From Psychroflexus halocasei (GTDB lineage Bacteria > Bacteroidota > Bacteroidia > Flavobacteriales > Flavobacteriaceae): a stretch of 64,000 nucleotides of DNA. This document shows positions 63,018 to 64,000 of the stretch, one piece after another. Where the stretch lies: positions 396,459 through 460,458 of the forward strand of contig NZ_FNQF01000001.1 of assembly GCF_900107595.1 (NCBI RefSeq), read 5' to 3'. The stretch's first letter is position 1. Every line of letters begins with the position of its first letter. The notes under the pieces were generated by a model. It did no database searches, was not told where the DNA came from, and worked only from the letters and a program-made list of their open reading frames with translations. The position numbers and the translations under genes were made by a program.

Positions 63018-63745
63018 GTATTTTTGTTGTATTCCAAAATAAAATTCAAACCTTCAATGAGAAAATTTGAAGTCGCAAATATGCTATTTTTTAAACGAGT
63101 TGACAAGAGTTGATGGTCACCTCCTGTTAAAATAACTGTTAAATCTTCATAATCAACTTGATAGGATTGTATAAATCCGTCGATTTCATTTGCCATTCCC
63201 TCCACAACACCAATTTGCATTGACGCTTTAGTGGATTGACCAATTTGACTCGCCTCATAATCGTCTGCAGATATCAACGGCAATTTACCTGTAAAATTAT
63301 GCATAGCTTTAAATCGCATTGACAATCCTGGGGAAATTGCACCACCTTGATAAACTCCATATTTATCAACAAAGTCATAGGTTACGCAAGTGCCAGCATC
63401 AACTATTAAGGTATTTTGATCTGGAAATTGTTTAACGGCAGAGCAAGCCAAAGCTAATCTATCTAAACCTAAAGTTTCTGGCGTTTCATATGCGTTTTTA
63501 AAAGGTAAATTTGTTTGATGCGAAAGCATTAAACACTTTGTGTGAGCCGAAAGAAATGCCAAAACATCAGGATTTAAATGCGTTGTAGAAGCAAGAATAC
63601 TATGGGTGATTTTATTTTCTCCTAAAACTTTTTCAAGTAAAAGCATCACTTCAGCATAATCTGTTTTATGAATTTTTAAAAGAGTATTCTTCTCAAAAAC
63701 AGCTAATTTCAAAAAAGAGTTACCGGCATCTACAATGAGATTCAT
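63014..63745 (-). CDS. coaX: Type III pantothenate kinase
   Basis: A 243-residue ASKHA-fold kinase, first enzyme of coenzyme A synthesis. It shows VDAGNSFLKLAVF, VDAGTCVTYDFVD, GGAISPGLSMRFKAM and VILTGGDHQLL. The frame extends to a TTG at 63766, but MNLIVDAGNS from the ATG at 63745 is the normal start. It begins the minus-strand envelope cluster, with a promoter element divergent to tRNA-Phe. Confidence 0.95.
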   Translation of the reverse strand: MNLIVDAGNSFLKLAVFEKNTLLKIHKTDYAEVMLLLEKVLGENKITHSILASTTHLNPDVLAFLSAHTKCLMLSHQTNLPFKNAYETPETLGLDRLALACSAVKQFPDQNTLIVDAGTCVTYDFVDKYGVYQGGAISPGLSMRFKAMHNFTGKLPLISADDYEASQIGQSTKASMQIGVVEGMANEIDGFIQSYQVDYEDLTVILTGGDHQLLSTRLKNSIFATSNFLIEGLNFILEYNKNT

Positions 63746-63763
63746 CCTATTGTTATTTGCTCG

Positions 63764-63771
63764 CAAATGTA
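63764..63771 (-). promoter_or_regulatory. Promoter -7 element for coaX
   Basis: TACATTTG on the minus strand matches TAnnTTTG, 18 bases before the coaX ATG. A TTTG lies upstream but with a spacing of 16 bases rather than 19. It is back to back with the tRNA-Phe promoter. Confidence 0.55.
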
Positions 63772-63797
63772 CAAATTTGAAATTTTACAAAAATTAT

Positions 63798-63828
63798 TTT
63801 GGTGGATTGATAAATGCCATTATATTTG
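63798..63828 (+). promoter_or_regulatory. Perfect Bacteroidota promoter of the tRNA-Phe gene
   Basis: TTTG (63798-63801), exactly 19 bases, then TATATTTG (63821-63828). Every conserved base of the Bacteroidota consensus is present, 16 bases before the mature tRNA end, as expected for a strong stable-RNA promoter. Confidence 0.82.
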
Positions 63829-63844
63829 CACTCGCAAAACTAAT

Positions 63845-63917
63845 GGTGCCTTAGCTCAGTTGGTAGAGCAAAGGACTGAAAATCCTTGTGTCCCTGGTTC
63901 GATTCCTGGAGGCACCA
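63845..63917 (+). tRNA. tRNA-Phe (anticodon GAA)
   Basis: A 73-base cloverleaf. Acceptor GGTGCCT pairs with AGGCACC, D arm GCTC-AGTTGGTA-GAGC, anticodon arm AAGGA-CTGAAAA-TCCTT with anticodon GAA, variable GTGTC, T loop TTCGATT and discriminator A. The CCA end is not encoded (the next bases are CAG). The T stem is CCTGG against CCTGG, which leaves a T-T mismatch in the middle pair (51-63). The gene should still be functional. Confidence 0.97.
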
Positions 63918-63922
63918 CAGTT

Positions 63923-63953
63923 TAAACCTCAATCGTAAGATTGGGGTTTTTTG
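63923..63953 (+). terminator. Intrinsic terminator after tRNA-Phe
   Basis: AAACCTCAATC pairs with GATTGGGGTTT (one G-U pair) around a GTAA loop, followed by TTTTTGCTTTTT. The remaining bases to the window end show no gene. Confidence 0.85.
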
Positions 63954-64000
63954 CTTTTTAATCCTTTATTAATGCATTTTCTTTATATTATTTATAGTCA

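Overview
The window reads as a chromosomal segment of a member of the Bacteroidota, most likely family Flavobacteriaceae. Reasons: AT-rich DNA, almost no Shine-Dalgarno sequences but A-rich leaders, several promoters of the Bacteroidota type (TTTG-N19-TAnnTTTG), and marker families largely confined to the group (exosortase F and its partner, DUF2480, DUF3078, GYDIA-type GHMP kinase, IPExxxVDY protein, SDR-type threonine dehydrogenase). The genus cannot be fixed from the sequence alone. Coding density is very high. No gap between genes exceeds 300 bases, and I saw no insertion sequence, prophage, CRISPR array, rRNA or integron, so this is core chromosome.

Layout. 1-2.2 kb: end of the succinate dehydrogenase operon, then a convergent threonine dehydrogenase. 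2.3-12 kb: secreted proteins and peptidases (M13, M1, S8), a NylB-like serine hydrolase, a PolB-like exonuclease and an MBL-fold hydrolase. 12-15.7 kb: cation/proton antiporter, DprA and a lipoprotein. 15.7-24 kb: a long minus-strand SUF iron-sulfur operon (sufA-B-lipoprotein-C-D-S-META lipoprotein-E-T-DUF2480-DUF3078) with a perfect promoter. 24-31.9 kb: thiL, fabH-accB-accC, an ALDH7-type dehydrogenase, alr and tdk. 32-38.2 kb: an acidic unknown protein with rsmI, an IPExxxVDY-type gene with pyk, and acpP-fabF-rnc. 38.3-47.4 kb: purN, RNase H, exosortase XrtF and its partner, a GAF/fRMsr protein, then Wza, Wzc, an NlpC/P60 lipoprotein and ComEC, with a convergent thioredoxin. 47.4-53.6 kb: a peptide-utilisation set (DPP IV and two POT transporters). 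53.8-56 kb: class II HMG-CoA reductase coupled to a GYDIA kinase. 56-63.8 kb: an envelope cluster (coaX, FadL-like porin, TPR protein, LptC, a small membrane protein, a CorC/HlyC protein, a PpiD-like chaperone). The window ends with tRNA-Phe.

How they work together. Many exported peptidases plus DPP IV and two oligopeptide/proton symporters point to a protein- and peptide-eating heterotroph. The SUF operon supplies clusters to enzymes such as SdhB. AcpP/FabF/FabH/AccBC make fatty acids, HMG-CoA reductase feeds the mevalonate route, and Wza/Wzc export a surface polysaccharide next to an exosortase. DprA and ComEC suggest a capacity for DNA uptake.

The most interesting items are the exosortase F pair beside the polysaccharide export genes, the DUF2480 protein with an internal duplication carrying all its cysteines at the end of the SUF operon, the orphan lipoproteins inside that operon, and the unassigned GYDIA kinase coupled to HMG-CoA reductase. 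None is proven to be a new system. They are the places where the sequence is least explained.
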